Assembly: GCA_021845465.1 (NCBI GenBank) | Contig: JAKBRL010000001.1 | Location: forward strand, 18,361 to 82,360 | DNA length: 64,000 nt | DNA from: Microcaldota archaeon | Lineage (GTDB): Archaea > Micrarchaeota > Micrarchaeia > Micrarchaeales > CABMGC01 | Reading direction: 5' to 3' | Shown: piece by piece, positions 1 to 9,431 of the stretch | Layout: each line of letters starts with the position of its first letter | Position numbering within the stretch: the first letter of the stretch is position 1 | The notes under the pieces: generated by a model | Told to the model about the DNA's origin: nothing | What the model saw: only the letters and a program-made list of their open reading frames with translations | Databases searched by the model: none | Program-made: the position numbers and the translations under genes

Positions 1-117
1 TATTGCAAGTAGGCTTGCAGCAATAGGCCTCTTTTTGCTTTCCTGTGTTGTGGGTTGCTCTGAGTTTTCAGCCGGTGGATTCTTGTTCCTTCGCTTTCTT
101 GATGAAGACGTTGCCAT
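1..117 (-). CDS. N-terminal fragment of a putative membrane protein (partial)
   Basis: An open frame begins with ATG at 115-117 and runs off the left edge of the window (39 codons seen). The first 28 or so residues are polar and basic, rich in Ser, Arg, Lys, Asn and Pro. They are followed by KKRPIAASLLAI, which looks like the start of a hydrophobic segment. This suggests a cytoplasmic basic tail leading into a membrane helix. The gene follows mcm on the same strand after 74 bp. No family can be named from this piece, and the membrane call is inference. Confidence 0.5.
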   Translation of the reverse strand, partial: MATSSSRKRRNKNPPAENSEQPTTQESKKRPIAASLLAI

Positions 118-191
118 TTTATCTTATAGCTTTAGAAAGAAATAATTTAAAAACTATTCTAATTTTCAGATGAAAGAGAGTTAGCAGATAA

Positions 192-2255
192 TTATTCATC
201 CTCCCTTCTGACAATCTTTACTATGCCTCCCCTCGGGGTGAAAATATCTCCGCTGCGCTCCAGTTCGCTCAGGTACCTGGTTGTTGTTGCGCGGTCTATT
301 CCCTGCTTCTCTGCTTCTGATAGAAGGTCGACTATTTTTGCTATGCCTTCATTAGACTCTTCCTGAAGTTTCTTTATTATGGACATTATTGAATTTATCT
401 TATTTACTTTTTCCCTGGGCATTCCTGTCAATAAGGCATCTATATCCTTCCTTCCACCTCTGTCAACTGCTAATGTATTAAGCATGTATTCAAAGAGAGA
501 GATCCCTAACTGTGCGTCCTTTTCTTCTATTATGTCTGAAAGCCGCGATTTTGCGCTTGATTCTGATAGGCGGACTAGGCCCTCTATCTGCCTTGGAGTT
601 ATAGGAGTAGCGCCGCTCTTTATGCCGATCTTCCTGAGCTCCACATAATACTCAGAGATCCTATTCGAGGCTTCCGGGCTTAGCCTTGGCCTTATGTTCT
701 TTTTTGCGTATGCAACATATTTTCTAAGTAGATCGTGATTGAGGGGAGGAGTCTCCACTTGTTCATAATCAGATAGATCTGCCAGTTGTGCACCTGCTGC
801 ACTATGCTGCATTAGGATATGACTTGCTATCTGTTTGTCCTTTTCCTCATCAAGATTATCCTTTATAGGGAATATGAGATCGAATCTGGAGAGAAGCGTT
901 GGAGGAATGTCGAACTGATCAGCAGGATATGCATTAGGATCAAATCTTCCGTATTTTGGATTTGCGGCTGCAAGTATTGTGGTTTTGGTATTGAATCTTG
1001 CGACTATTCCTGCTTTAGCAACGCTGATGGTTTGGGATTCCATTGCCTCCAGCAGTGAGGATTTGTCTTCGTCACTGACCTTGTCGAATTCGTCTATTGA
1101 GACTTCGCCTCCTGAACCTAAGACTAATGCTCCTGCTTTTAAGACCCATCCTCCTTCTGCGAATTCATCCTTTTCTGCGGCCGCAGTAAGCCCTGCTGAT
1201 GTTGTTGATTTTCCACTTACATATATGCCTTTGGGCACGAGCGCTGTTACAGATTGCAGAAGTCTTGTCTTAGCTGAACCTGGGTCACCTATGAGAAGCA
1301 TGTGTATATCACTTCTTATAGGCGCTCCGTCTACTAATTTTTTGTCAGGAGTTCCGCCGAATAATGCAAGTGCCAATGCCTTCTTTATCTCGTCGTAGCC
1401 GAATATTGAAGGAGCTATGGATTTGGAAATCTTTTCAAATATCTCCGGGTCTTTGGACAATGTCTTTATCTCGTTCTCCTCTTCTTTTGAGATTTCAAGG
1501 TCGGTAAACTCCTTCTGTTTATGCTCTATGGAAACAGCATCAAATAACATTGAGTAAAGCATCTTGTCTTCTTTGCCTTTTGAGGATTTTCTTGGCCTTA
1601 TTCTGAGAATCCCGGTTATATCTATCCTGTCTCCAGGTGTTACAGTATTTACAAGATCGTCTTCAAGCCAGACCTCCAACTGCCATGTCGGAGTGCTTCC
1701 CTTTAGCTTTTCCAGGGGATCCTGTACAGCTATCTTTTGAAGATTTGTGAAATGTGATTCGTTATTATCTTGTTTCAATGATCGTCTCTTGCATTGAGGA
1801 CATATTTCTATTGCAGTATCCCTCTCCATCTTTATTTTTATTGTTGTGCCACAGAACGTGCACTTGAATACGCCTATTGAGACCTTCGGTATTATCTCAG
1901 AGCGCTTTACTGGGAGGGAATCCAGAGTTAACATCTTTCCTATGTATTCGGAGCCTACATCCTGTATGAGAGGCGCGCCTTCAATGCCATAAAACCTTGC
2001 ATATACATTTTCTTTCGCTTCAGGATTAGGATTAAGCTTTGCCAAAGCCGCATTTGCAGCTGGGAGTATGCTATCGGGATTGTTTATCATTTCGAGTGCA
2101 AGTTCATGATCTATTTTCTCCAGGTCTTTTATATTGACCATGATGCTTCTTGTTTTCGGATAGCCTATATACATATCATTTATTTTTTCAGTGTAATATT
2201 CATTGAAAAACTCGAGGAATTTGTCACTTAGTTCTGCTGCTGCTATTTCGTCCAT
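192..2255 (-). CDS. mcm: MCM replicative DNA helicase
   Basis: This is the archaeal minichromosome maintenance helicase, a homohexamer that unwinds DNA ahead of the replication fork together with GINS (a GINS subunit is at 52386). Its 687 residues have the normal layout. An N-terminal zinc site is formed by C132/C135 and C152/C155. Walker A (GDPGSAKT) is at 323-330, followed by a Walker B ending in SIDEFDK and the arginine-finger SRFD segment. A C-terminal winged-helix region ends near TPRGGIVK. No intein is present. The start is supported by a strong GGAGGAGGT ribosome site just upstream. It is divergent from metG. Confidence 0.97.
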   Translation of the reverse strand: MDEIAAAELSDKFLEFFNEYYTEKINDMYIGYPKTRSIMVNIKDLEKIDHELALEMINNPDSILPAANAALAKLNPNPEAKENVYARFYGIEGAPLIQDVGSEYIGKMLTLDSLPVKRSEIIPKVSIGVFKCTFCGTTIKIKMERDTAIEICPQCKRRSLKQDNNESHFTNLQKIAVQDPLEKLKGSTPTWQLEVWLEDDLVNTVTPGDRIDITGILRIRPRKSSKGKEDKMLYSMLFDAVSIEHKQKEFTDLEISKEEENEIKTLSKDPEIFEKISKSIAPSIFGYDEIKKALALALFGGTPDKKLVDGAPIRSDIHMLLIGDPGSAKTRLLQSVTALVPKGIYVSGKSTTSAGLTAAAEKDEFAEGGWVLKAGALVLGSGGEVSIDEFDKVSDEDKSSLLEAMESQTISVAKAGIVARFNTKTTILAAANPKYGRFDPNAYPADQFDIPPTLLSRFDLIFPIKDNLDEEKDKQIASHILMQHSAAGAQLADLSDYEQVETPPLNHDLLRKYVAYAKKNIRPRLSPEASNRISEYYVELRKIGIKSGATPITPRQIEGLVRLSESSAKSRLSDIIEEKDAQLGISLFEYMLNTLAVDRGGRKDIDALLTGMPREKVNKINSIMSIIKKLQEESNEGIAKIVDLLSEAEKQGIDRATTTRYLSELERSGDIFTPRGGIVKIVRREDE

Positions 2256-2343
2256 ACCTCCTCCTCTTAGGAAAATTATATAACTTCTAAAGAATTAAAA
2301 ATAATGCATGAAAAAGATATTAGTGGAAGTTCCGGTGTAATTC

Positions 2344-3828
2344 TTGGAAAAATTTTATATAACGTCATCTATACCCTATGTAAACGCTTCGCCGCATATC
2401 GGCCATGCGCTCGAGTATACACAGACCGATGTAATTGCGAGGTATCACTCCCTTTTGGGAGAAGATGTGACATTGGGTACAGGAACCGATGAGAATAGCC
2501 TGAAGAATGTCAGGGCAGCTGAACTTCGCAGTATATCTACAGCGCAGCTCTGTGCTGAAAATTCTGAAGTTTTCAGGAATCTTTTGAAACGGATGAATGT
2601 CTTAAAGGGGCCTTTCGTGAGGTCTTCAGTAAAGGAAGAGCATTGGGCGGGAGTATACAAGATCTGGGAGACCTGCAAGAAGAATGGAGATATCTATAGT
2701 AAGAAATATAGAGGACTTTATTGCGTAGGATGTGAGGCGTTTTATACTGAAGGAGAGCTAATAGACGGCAAATGCCCTAACCATAATACCAGGCCTGAGG
2801 AAATCGAGGAGGAGAATTATTTCTTCAGGCTTTCCAGATATCAGGAAAAGATAGAAGAGATAATTAGATCCGGAGAGTATATGATACTCCCGCAGGAGAG
2901 AAAGAATGAGATATTGAGTTTTATAGACTCAGGGCTTGAGGATTTCAGTATTTCAAGATCGGTAAGCAGAGCCCATGGGTGGGGTATACCCATACCTGGG
3001 GATCAGGGGCAGATTTTTTATGTATGGTTTGACGCTCTTGCAGTATATCTTACATCTGCAGGATATGGAAAGAATGAGGAAGAGTTCAAACGGCTCTGGC
3101 CTGCGGATGTGCATGTCATAGGCAAGGATATTATAAGATTTCATGCGGTTTATTGGCCAGCCATGCTTCTTTCTGCCGGATTGGCTCTTCCTAAAAAACT
3201 CTTTGTGCACGGATTTCTTACGGTTGAAGGCAAAAAGATGAGCAAATCGCTTGGAAATGTGATAAGCCCGTTTGAGATTATGGACAAATACGGCGCGGAT
3301 GGCATGCGTTATTACCTAATCAGGGACATTTCAACTTTTGGAGATGGGAATTTTTCACAGGAAGGCATTAAAGACAGATATAACAAGGAACTGGTTGGGG
3401 ATCTTGGAAATCTGGTAAATAGGGTTCTTACCATTGCTGAGAGAAGTGGTAAAACTGTTTTTGAAGGAAAAATTGAACTTTCGGAAAATTTGCATCTTGA
3501 TGATATCTTAAAAAATATGAATGAGTGTAATCTCCATGAAGCACTGGAGAAGATCATGGAGTTCGTTAGAAGCTGCAATGCCTATGTAAACATTAAGGAA
3601 CCGTGGAAAAAGAGCGGAGCTGAGCTTGATTCTGTACTTTATAACCTGCTGGAAGCGCTCAGGATATCTGCCATACTTCTGCACCCTTTCATACCAGAAA
3701 CAGCAGAGAAAATATTAGCCAAAATAGGCGTTGACACCGGAACTTTCAGAATTCAAGACTGCAGCTTCAGGAAGAAATTCGCAGGAAACCTGAGCAGAGG
3801 CGAGCTTCTTTTCAGAAAGATTGAGTAG
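2344..3828 (+). CDS. metG: Methionyl-tRNA synthetase, bacterial-like
   Basis: It charges tRNA-Met, including the initiator tRNA encoded at 52119. The class I signatures are PHIGHA near residue 17 and KKMSKS near residue 299. A knuckle with CVGC and later CPNH interrupts the catalytic domain. The 494-aa length, one knuckle, and the HGWGIPIPGD segment fit the bacterial/organellar MetRS type better than the archaeal one, so ancient transfer is possible (inference). There is no C-terminal dimerisation domain. The start is TTG, preceded by GGTG 6-9 nt upstream; no ATG gives the conserved KFYITSSIPYVN start. The 88-bp gap to mcm holds both promoters. Confidence 0.95.
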   Translation: MEKFYITSSIPYVNASPHIGHALEYTQTDVIARYHSLLGEDVTLGTGTDENSLKNVRAAELRSISTAQLCAENSEVFRNLLKRMNVLKGPFVRSSVKEEHWAGVYKIWETCKKNGDIYSKKYRGLYCVGCEAFYTEGELIDGKCPNHNTRPEEIEEENYFFRLSRYQEKIEEIIRSGEYMILPQERKNEILSFIDSGLEDFSISRSVSRAHGWGIPIPGDQGQIFYVWFDALAVYLTSAGYGKNEEEFKRLWPADVHVIGKDIIRFHAVYWPAMLLSAGLALPKKLFVHGFLTVEGKKMSKSLGNVISPFEIMDKYGADGMRYYLIRDISTFGDGNFSQEGIKDRYNKELVGDLGNLVNRVLTIAERSGKTVFEGKIELSENLHLDDILKNMNECNLHEALEKIMEFVRSCNAYVNIKEPWKKSGAELDSVLYNLLEALRISAILLHPFIPETAEKILAKIGVDTGTFRIQDCSFRKKFAGNLSRGELLFRKIE

Positions 3829-3852
3829 TAAATTGCAGTGCATCATAAGTTG

Positions 3853-4608
3853 TTACATACGCAATACTTTTCTCATCTCGTTTTCCGTTATCATAATACG
3901 AGACGGTTTATGACTGAAATTTTTTGCAGTTATTGTGAATAGAGGAGATTCTGATTCTGCAATTACGGAGTGCGGAGTTTCAGGATTTACAGTTATGATT
4001 CCTGAATCTACTGCCTTATTTAGCATTAGTTTTTGGGCCTCCAGCCATATGACACTGGCTCTGCCCATGCTTACATAGGTTTTGGTTTCTGGACAGGCAT
4101 GGAAATCTTGTATAAATGGCTCTTTTTCCATGTAAAATTCTACAGATGATCTATCAGTGTTTATCGATTTCCCAGTAAGAGCCAGTCCTATGGGTGATTT
4201 ATTGGTAAATATTTTGCTATTGTTTAGTTCGAGCAAGAAGAGGAACGAATTTCCATGAAGCCTAATTTCATAGTGTGTATTTGGGGGGAGCGTAGCCATC
4301 TTTACCCTTTCTAGTATTCCTTCTGAATGATTCAACCTCCATGAGACAGAGAGAAAATCATTGGATATTGCAACAGTATAAGAATATTCAGATGCTCTTG
4401 CTCTAATCATTCCTTGCGGGGTGTTTACTATGGAAAGACTCATATCTTCGCCACAGGAATGCCTTAGAAAGTGGCCATAGCTAGGCAGGGAGATCACCTT
4501 AGGAGGCGATGATTTTACAGATGACACGGAGGGAGTGATATAGGGCCTTAGAACCCCACATAGGATATCCAACTCCCTCCCTGTTATCGCTCTTTTGCTT
4601 GAGTGCAT
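3853..4608 (-). CDS. Hypothetical protein, 251 aa
   Basis: I do not recognise a family. The predicted protein is 251 residues, soluble, with no membrane segment, signal peptide or cysteine cluster. Alternating polar/hydrophobic stretches through the middle suggest mostly beta structure. The N-terminal 25 residues (RAITGRELDILCGVLRPY) look helical. Expression is supported by a GTGAT ribosome site 5 nt before the ATG and an AT-rich TATA-like stretch at 4661-4682. It is convergent with metG (24 bp between ends) and stands alone. Its coding reality is fairly safe; its function is unknown. Confidence 0.7.
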   Translation of the reverse strand: MHSSKRAITGRELDILCGVLRPYITPSVSSVKSSPPKVISLPSYGHFLRHSCGEDMSLSIVNTPQGMIRARASEYSYTVAISNDFLSVSWRLNHSEGILERVKMATLPPNTHYEIRLHGNSFLFLLELNNSKIFTNKSPIGLALTGKSINTDRSSVEFYMEKEPFIQDFHACPETKTYVSMGRASVIWLEAQKLMLNKAVDSGIITVNPETPHSVIAESESPLFTITAKNFSHKPSRIMITENEMRKVLRM

Positions 4609-4738
4609 TAGAAATCACTGGATTTTCAGATTATAAGATATAATCATACTAAGTAATACTTTATCATATTAATATAAATTAGGATAGGGTAAAATTAGGT
4701 TTTTACCATATCCGAAAACGTTGTTATGGCATGAATCT

Positions 4739-5647
4739 TCAAGACCTGCCTATAGAATTAACAACTTTGGCGAGGAGCTTGAGACTTCCTTCTATGTTTT
4801 TGGATTCGAGCGGATACCACGGGCTGGAAAAAGCATAGCCGAAAAGTTTTCCTTCCGCAGCGAGCTTTGGGAATATGTTCTTTTCAAGAGTTATATGGTT
4901 TGATTTTTCTCTTTCGATTGTATCGAATATGGATTGGTTGAATATGTAGACTCCTGCGCTTATGAGTTTCCCTTTCTCGTCGGTCGGTTTTTCCAGGAAG
5001 CTTGTCACCTTAAATCCATCAAGTTTTGTAACTCCGAAGCCAGTTGTTATATCCGCAGGATAAAGCGCAATCGTTATTTCTGCCTTGGTGGAAATATGCT
5101 GCTTATACATGTCTTGCAGGTTAATCTTAAAGATGTTGTCCCCATTTATTACAAAAAAAGGCGAAGCGCCTACAAGGCCTTTTGCAAGATCTATTGCATT
5201 GGCAGTTCCCTTTGGTGAATCTTCTTTTATATAATTTATTTTAACTCCGAAGAGAGAGCCATCGCCAAAATATCTGGTTATCTTCTCTCCGCCTCTGCCT
5301 ATTGCTATAAGTATATCAGTTATCTCGTTTCTTTTCAGCTCTTTTACAACGTATTCCAGTATGGGCCTTTCATTTACCATCAGCATGGGTTTCGGAACCC
5401 CTGCCTGCTGCTTTGTGTTGACCGTTTCTCCTCCGGCTAGTATTACGGCTTTTTTAGGAGAGGATTGCCCAAGAACTACGCTCAGAAGGCGCTCTATCGC
5501 ATGTGATCTGTTTCGTATGTTGACTCCATCTATGGTTGAATCTAACTCTTTGAGCAATTCAGTATCCAGAGTTATGGTTAGACGCTCTTTCATGGATTTC
5601 TCCGTTATAAAGACTAAGGAATTGGTATTTTTATCTTTATCTGTCAT
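4739..5647 (-). CDS. RHH DNA-binding domain fused to a sugar-nucleotidyltransferase-like domain
   Basis: Residues about 19-60 look like a ribbon-helix-helix (CopG/NikR-type) domain: MKERLTITLDTELLKELD, then RNRSHAIERLL. From residue 66 to the end the protein resembles the NTP_transferase family (glucose-1-phosphate thymidylyl/uridylyltransferases), with AVILAGG, PKPML, FFVINGDN and FLEKP. The usual G-x-G-T-R-L loop after the AGG is replaced by ETVNTKQQ, so the nucleotide-binding arginine is missing and activity is doubtful. The ATG overlaps the add stop codon as ATGA, implying translational coupling. An internal ATG (residue 19, with GGAG upstream) would begin exactly at the RHH domain. It may be a ligand-sensing regulator or an enzyme; which one is open. 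Confidence 0.8.
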   Translation of the reverse strand: MTDKDKNTNSLVFITEKSMKERLTITLDTELLKELDSTIDGVNIRNRSHAIERLLSVVLGQSSPKKAVILAGGETVNTKQQAGVPKPMLMVNERPILEYVVKELKRNEITDILIAIGRGGEKITRYFGDGSLFGVKINYIKEDSPKGTANAIDLAKGLVGASPFFVINGDNIFKINLQDMYKQHISTKAEITIALYPADITTGFGVTKLDGFKVTSFLEKPTDEKGKLISAGVYIFNQSIFDTIEREKSNHITLEKNIFPKLAAEGKLFGYAFSSPWYPLESKNIEGSLKLLAKVVNSIGRS

Positions 5648-6630
5648 TTTATGAAAGACGCTTGAAATGCATTCCGATTCGAGTCTAGAATTTGCTTTTT
5701 TGTAAGGATATTATTTGATATGAGAAAGTCCATTTCGTTTCTGAGGTTTGTCATCAGAAGTTCGGGACCGTCTGTGTTTATAGCGTATTTTATCTTTTCG
5801 GAGTTCAATGCCTTGAAGATCTTCTTCATCTGGGCGAGGTCTTTTATTACACGTGTGTGGAGATTCGAAGTGGGACATATCTCTAGGGTTATTTTTGCGT
5901 CTTTTATCATTTCTATTGCCTTGCCGCTTTTCAGTGCTTGTATGCCATGGCCTATCCTGTCAGGTTCTAGATAGGTTATAGAATCTATCACTGATTGAAA
6001 ATCTTCATTTTCCCCTGCATGCACGGTAAGTCCTAAGCCTTCTTCTTTTGCATGTTTGTATAGCTTTCTGTAGTCAGAATATTTGAATTTGGAACTTATA
6101 GGATCTGCAAGGTCTATTCCTATGATTCCTCTGTGTCTGTATTTTATTGCCTTCTGAACAAGTATCTCGTTTTGCCTGTATGTGAAGGTGTTCTTGTCAA
6201 GGCATATAATTATTCCTGCTTTTATTGGATATTCCATTGATGCTCGATCAAGGCCCCTGGTAGCTGCCATAATAATTTGGTCGAGATCCTGCTCTCCATT
6301 ACGGTTGCGTTTCATCGGATTGAACCTTAATTCAAGCAGAGTTATGTTGTTTTTCCGGTATGCCCCTGCTATTGTCTGATAGATAGCCCTTTCTACAGCA
6401 AGAGGGCTGGATTGTATGAGTTCTGTCCATTTGAATAGTGAAGTGTAGTCTTCCAGGGATTTTACATTTTTGGAATTTACAGTTATCATATCTGCAAATC
6501 TCCAGTAGTCTTTTGTTGGGAGTTTTATTCCTTGGGAGTGGGCTATCTCCCACATTGTTGCAGGATCCACAGATGCACCAAGATGGACATGGAGCTCTGC
6601 TAGTTTTTCTTTCGCATCTATCTGCGTCAT
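5644..6630 (-). CDS. add: Adenosine deaminase family protein
   Basis: A 328-residue TIM-barrel amidohydrolase of the adenosine/adenine deaminase family. The zinc and catalytic motifs are visible in order: HVHLGAS near the N-terminus, HAGE, GHG, CPTSN and NTDGPE. The canonical forms are HxHLDG and NTDDP, so two positions are changed; substrate preference (adenosine, adenine or another purine) cannot be read from this. It sits in a purine group: the start overlaps the guaB stop as ATGA, and its stop overlaps the next gene in the same way. Together with IMP dehydrogenase and GMP synthase this suggests purine salvage towards guanine nucleotides. Confidence 0.85.
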   Translation of the reverse strand: MTQIDAKEKLAELHVHLGASVDPATMWEIAHSQGIKLPTKDYWRFADMITVNSKNVKSLEDYTSLFKWTELIQSSPLAVERAIYQTIAGAYRKNNITLLELRFNPMKRNRNGEQDLDQIIMAATRGLDRASMEYPIKAGIIICLDKNTFTYRQNEILVQKAIKYRHRGIIGIDLADPISSKFKYSDYRKLYKHAKEEGLGLTVHAGENEDFQSVIDSITYLEPDRIGHGIQALKSGKAIEMIKDAKITLEICPTSNLHTRVIKDLAQMKKIFKALNSEKIKYAINTDGPELLMTNLRNEMDFLISNNILTKKQILDSNRNAFQASFIK

Positions 6631-7724
6631 TCTACTCCCTTTTTCTCTTCCTTCGGCCTTATTATTGCAAAATTAGCCTTTGCTCCCATTTCGTAGACGT
6701 TTCTTGCTCCTACATATCCCATTGAAGTTTTAAGCGCTGAGGTGAGCTTCTCTACCATATCGCTTACAGGGCCTTCTGATTCTACATGTATTTTTATTCC
6801 TTCGGCGATGTCTTTTCCTTTTCCTGAATCCTGATAGCGGTCAAGCGCTGCACGCTTGGCTCTTGCCTCACTGCTTCCCATTCCCCAGTATACCTTGTAT
6901 TGCTTGCCGTCTTTTTCTATTTTTTGTCCTGGGCTTTCATCACAGCGTGCTAACATGTTGCCCAGCATAACAAATGAGGCTCCCAACCCGAAAGATATCG
7001 CTATGTCTCTTGGCTTGCGTATTCCACCATCTGCAATTATCGGTATTGAAAGTTTCAGTTTTCTTAGAGCGGAGGTAGCCTCTTCCAGAGCAAAAGGGAC
7101 AGGAGAGCCTACCCCAGTCACATCAGTAGTAGTGCATATGGAGCCTCCGCCCATTCCGACTTTTATTCCGGATATGTTTTGAGAGCCTATTTCCTTTACC
7201 GCATGTAGTATTCCTTGCTCTGTGCCTAAATTTCCTATTACTATCTTTTTTCCTGTAGATTGGATTATCTTTTTAACAGCTTCGAATATCTTTTGATTGT
7301 GGAAGCTAGCAACATCAGTAAATAATATGTCGGCTTCTTCTGCTATTGCTATTGCGCGCTCCACTTCTGAAGAGATAGCTACACCTACTGCGAGCCTGCC
7401 TTTCATGTCTTTCGTAGCATTTGGATTATTTTCAGGAATTTTGAATGACTTGACTTTCCGAAGCATCTCTAATGCCTCTTCAGTACTGCAATTCCGATGT
7501 ATTACACCAAGGCCACCGCTGAGACCTAGGGCTATGGCCATTTCAGGACCTGTTACAGTATCCATCGCCGCGGAGAGAAAAGGGGATTTTAAAATAATCC
7601 CGTCAAGCGAAGAAGAAGAATCTATATCTTTCGGGCTCATTTGTGCATATCCTGGAAGCATTAGAAGTTCATCAAAAGAGTATGCCTTTTTGCAATTCCC
7701 AAGTTTGCTTTCGTCTATTTCCAT
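6627..7724 (-). CDS. guaB: IMP dehydrogenase without CBS domains
   Basis: It oxidises IMP to XMP, the committed step to GMP. The catalytic loop GGGSICTTT places the nucleophilic cysteine at residue 197, and the flap carries the Arg-Tyr pair (R296, Y297) typical of IMPDH rather than GMP reductase. At 365 aa the tandem CBS regulatory insert of standard ~485-aa enzymes is absent: the barrel runs straight through. It heads the guaB-add-nucleotidyltransferase group. A TATA-like CCATATAAATATT lies about 25-30 bp before the ATG, with no ribosome site, so the message is probably leaderless. Confidence 0.92.
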   Translation of the reverse strand: MEIDESKLGNCKKAYSFDELLMLPGYAQMSPKDIDSSSSLDGIILKSPFLSAAMDTVTGPEMAIALGLSGGLGVIHRNCSTEEALEMLRKVKSFKIPENNPNATKDMKGRLAVGVAISSEVERAIAIAEEADILFTDVASFHNQKIFEAVKKIIQSTGKKIVIGNLGTEQGILHAVKEIGSQNISGIKVGMGGGSICTTTDVTGVGSPVPFALEEATSALRKLKLSIPIIADGGIRKPRDIAISFGLGASFVMLGNMLARCDESPGQKIEKDGKQYKVYWGMGSSEARAKRAALDRYQDSGKGKDIAEGIKIHVESEGPVSDMVEKLTSALKTSMGYVGARNVYEMGAKANFAIIRPKEEKKGVE

Positions 7725-7798
7725 ATGGCTTATACGTAGACAATATTTATATGGGTTTTCTGGCCTTTCCAGAATTTTACTACCAGCGTATGTTTAAG

Positions 7799-9343
7799 CT
7801 ATTCCCACTCGATTGTTGATGGAGGTTTGTTGGTTATGTCATATACAACACGTACAACGGATGGTATCTCGGCAGTTATTCTTCCTGATATCTTTTCAAG
7901 TATTTCATAAGGAATTGCAGAGAAATTGGCAGTCATGGCCTCCCTGCTTTCGACTGCCCTTAATGCAATTACATTCCCATATGCTCTTGAATCTCCCTTG
8001 ACGCCTGTGCTTTTTGTTCCGGTGACGACAGCAAAATACTGCCATGGCCTTTCTTTTATTGGGATTTTTTCAATTTCGGAACAGAATATGGCATCTGCTT
8101 TTTTAAGTATTTTTACTTCCTCTGCTGTTATTTTCCCCATTATCCTTACTGCAAGCCCGGGTCCTGGGAATGGCTGTCTGTAAACCATTTCTTCTGGAAT
8201 GCCGATTTTTTTTGCTAGCCGCCTTACTTCATCTTTGTATAAATCCCTTAATGGCTCTACAATTTTCTTGAATTTGGAGTCAGAGGGTATTCCTCCGACA
8301 TTATGGTGGGTCTTTATAATGCTTGAATTCTTTGAATGGCCTGACTCAATCCTGTCAGGATATATGGTGCCCTGTATAAGGAATTCTGCCTTGTGTTTTT
8401 TTGCCTCTGCCTCAAAGATACGGATAAATTCTCTTCCTATTATCTTTCTTTTTCTTTCAGGATCTTTCACATTTTTTAATTCGGCAAGGAATTTCTCTCC
8501 CGCATTTATGCTTATGAGATTAATGTTTAGCTTTTTGGCCATCTCTGAGATCTTTTCTGGCTCTCCCTCACGCATAAGACCTGTGTCAACAAACACGGCT
8601 GTGAGACGGTCCCCTATCGCCTTTGAGGCTATTGTTGCGGCGGTGGTAGAGTCTATTCCACCACTAAGAGCCATTATGGCACGACCACTTCCTATTTCCT
8701 TTTTTACATTGTTTATGTATTGTATTACATTTTTCTCCGCGTTCCATTCTTTCTTGCATTTGCATATTCCGAAAATAAAGTTTGAGAGTATTTTTGAACC
8801 GTTTTTGGTGTGCGCGACTTCAGGATGCCATTGTATCCCGAATATCTTTCTTTTTTTGTCTTCATATGCTGCTATCTTGCAATTTGTACTGCTTGCAGTA
8901 ATCGAGATGCTTTCAGGAAGTCTTGTTACACTATCGCCATGGCTCATCCATACCTCTTCATTGGTTTTTAGGCCTTTTAGTATGTCGCCTGTTTTCATTA
9001 TTTTCGCTGTGGCGTTTCCGTATTCCTGCTTTTCAGTTTTTTCGACTCTGCCTCCGATATAATCTGCAAGAAGCTGATGCCCGTAGCATATTCCAAGTAT
9101 TGGAATTCCGGATTCAAGAATTTCTTTGTCCATTTTTGGAGAGTCTGGGGAGTAAATGCTTAGAGGTCCCCCAGATAATATTATGCCTTTTATATTCATA
9201 TTTTCCTTCATTGACATAAGCTCCTTTTTGCTTATGTCATATGGTACTATTTCGGAATAGACGCCCATTTCCCGTATGCGCCTTCCTATTAGGTGGCAGT
9301 ATTGGCCTCCAAAATCAATTATAAGAATAGTGTCAGTTACCAT
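7799..9343 (-). CDS. guaA: GMP synthase (glutamine-hydrolysing), fused two-domain form
   Basis: It converts XMP to GMP using glutamine and ATP. Residues 1-~200 are a class I glutamine amidotransferase with the nucleophile in GICYGHQ and the His/Glu in WHPEV. The ATP-pyrophosphatase domain follows, with the PP-loop ALSGGIDST near residue 225, and then the C-terminal dimerisation domain ending in TNKPPSTIEWE. Many archaea encode the two halves as separate genes; this is the fused bacterial/eukaryotic arrangement. It lies 74 bp upstream of guaB on the same strand. A TTTATTAAAA box about 25 bp before the ATG and no ribosome site point to leaderless translation. Confidence 0.95.
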   Translation of the reverse strand: MVTDTILIIDFGGQYCHLIGRRIREMGVYSEIVPYDISKKELMSMKENMNIKGIILSGGPLSIYSPDSPKMDKEILESGIPILGICYGHQLLADYIGGRVEKTEKQEYGNATAKIMKTGDILKGLKTNEEVWMSHGDSVTRLPESISITASSTNCKIAAYEDKKRKIFGIQWHPEVAHTKNGSKILSNFIFGICKCKKEWNAEKNVIQYINNVKKEIGSGRAIMALSGGIDSTTAATIASKAIGDRLTAVFVDTGLMREGEPEKISEMAKKLNINLISINAGEKFLAELKNVKDPERKRKIIGREFIRIFEAEAKKHKAEFLIQGTIYPDRIESGHSKNSSIIKTHHNVGGIPSDSKFKKIVEPLRDLYKDEVRRLAKKIGIPEEMVYRQPFPGPGLAVRIMGKITAEEVKILKKADAIFCSEIEKIPIKERPWQYFAVVTGTKSTGVKGDSRAYGNVIALRAVESREAMTANFSAIPYEILEKISGRITAEIPSVVRVVYDITNKPPSTIEWE

Positions 9344-9431
9344 GATAGATTAGTGTTGAAATGTTTTAATAAACATTAGGTATTGGTATGGGTTTTGTAG
9401 TTTTGCTGTCATCCGGTTTTTAGTCGAGAAT

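Noticed and set aside
8199..9062. 287-codon plus-strand frame
   Set aside because: It is antisense to guaA, has no ribosome site and its composition is that of a complement frame.
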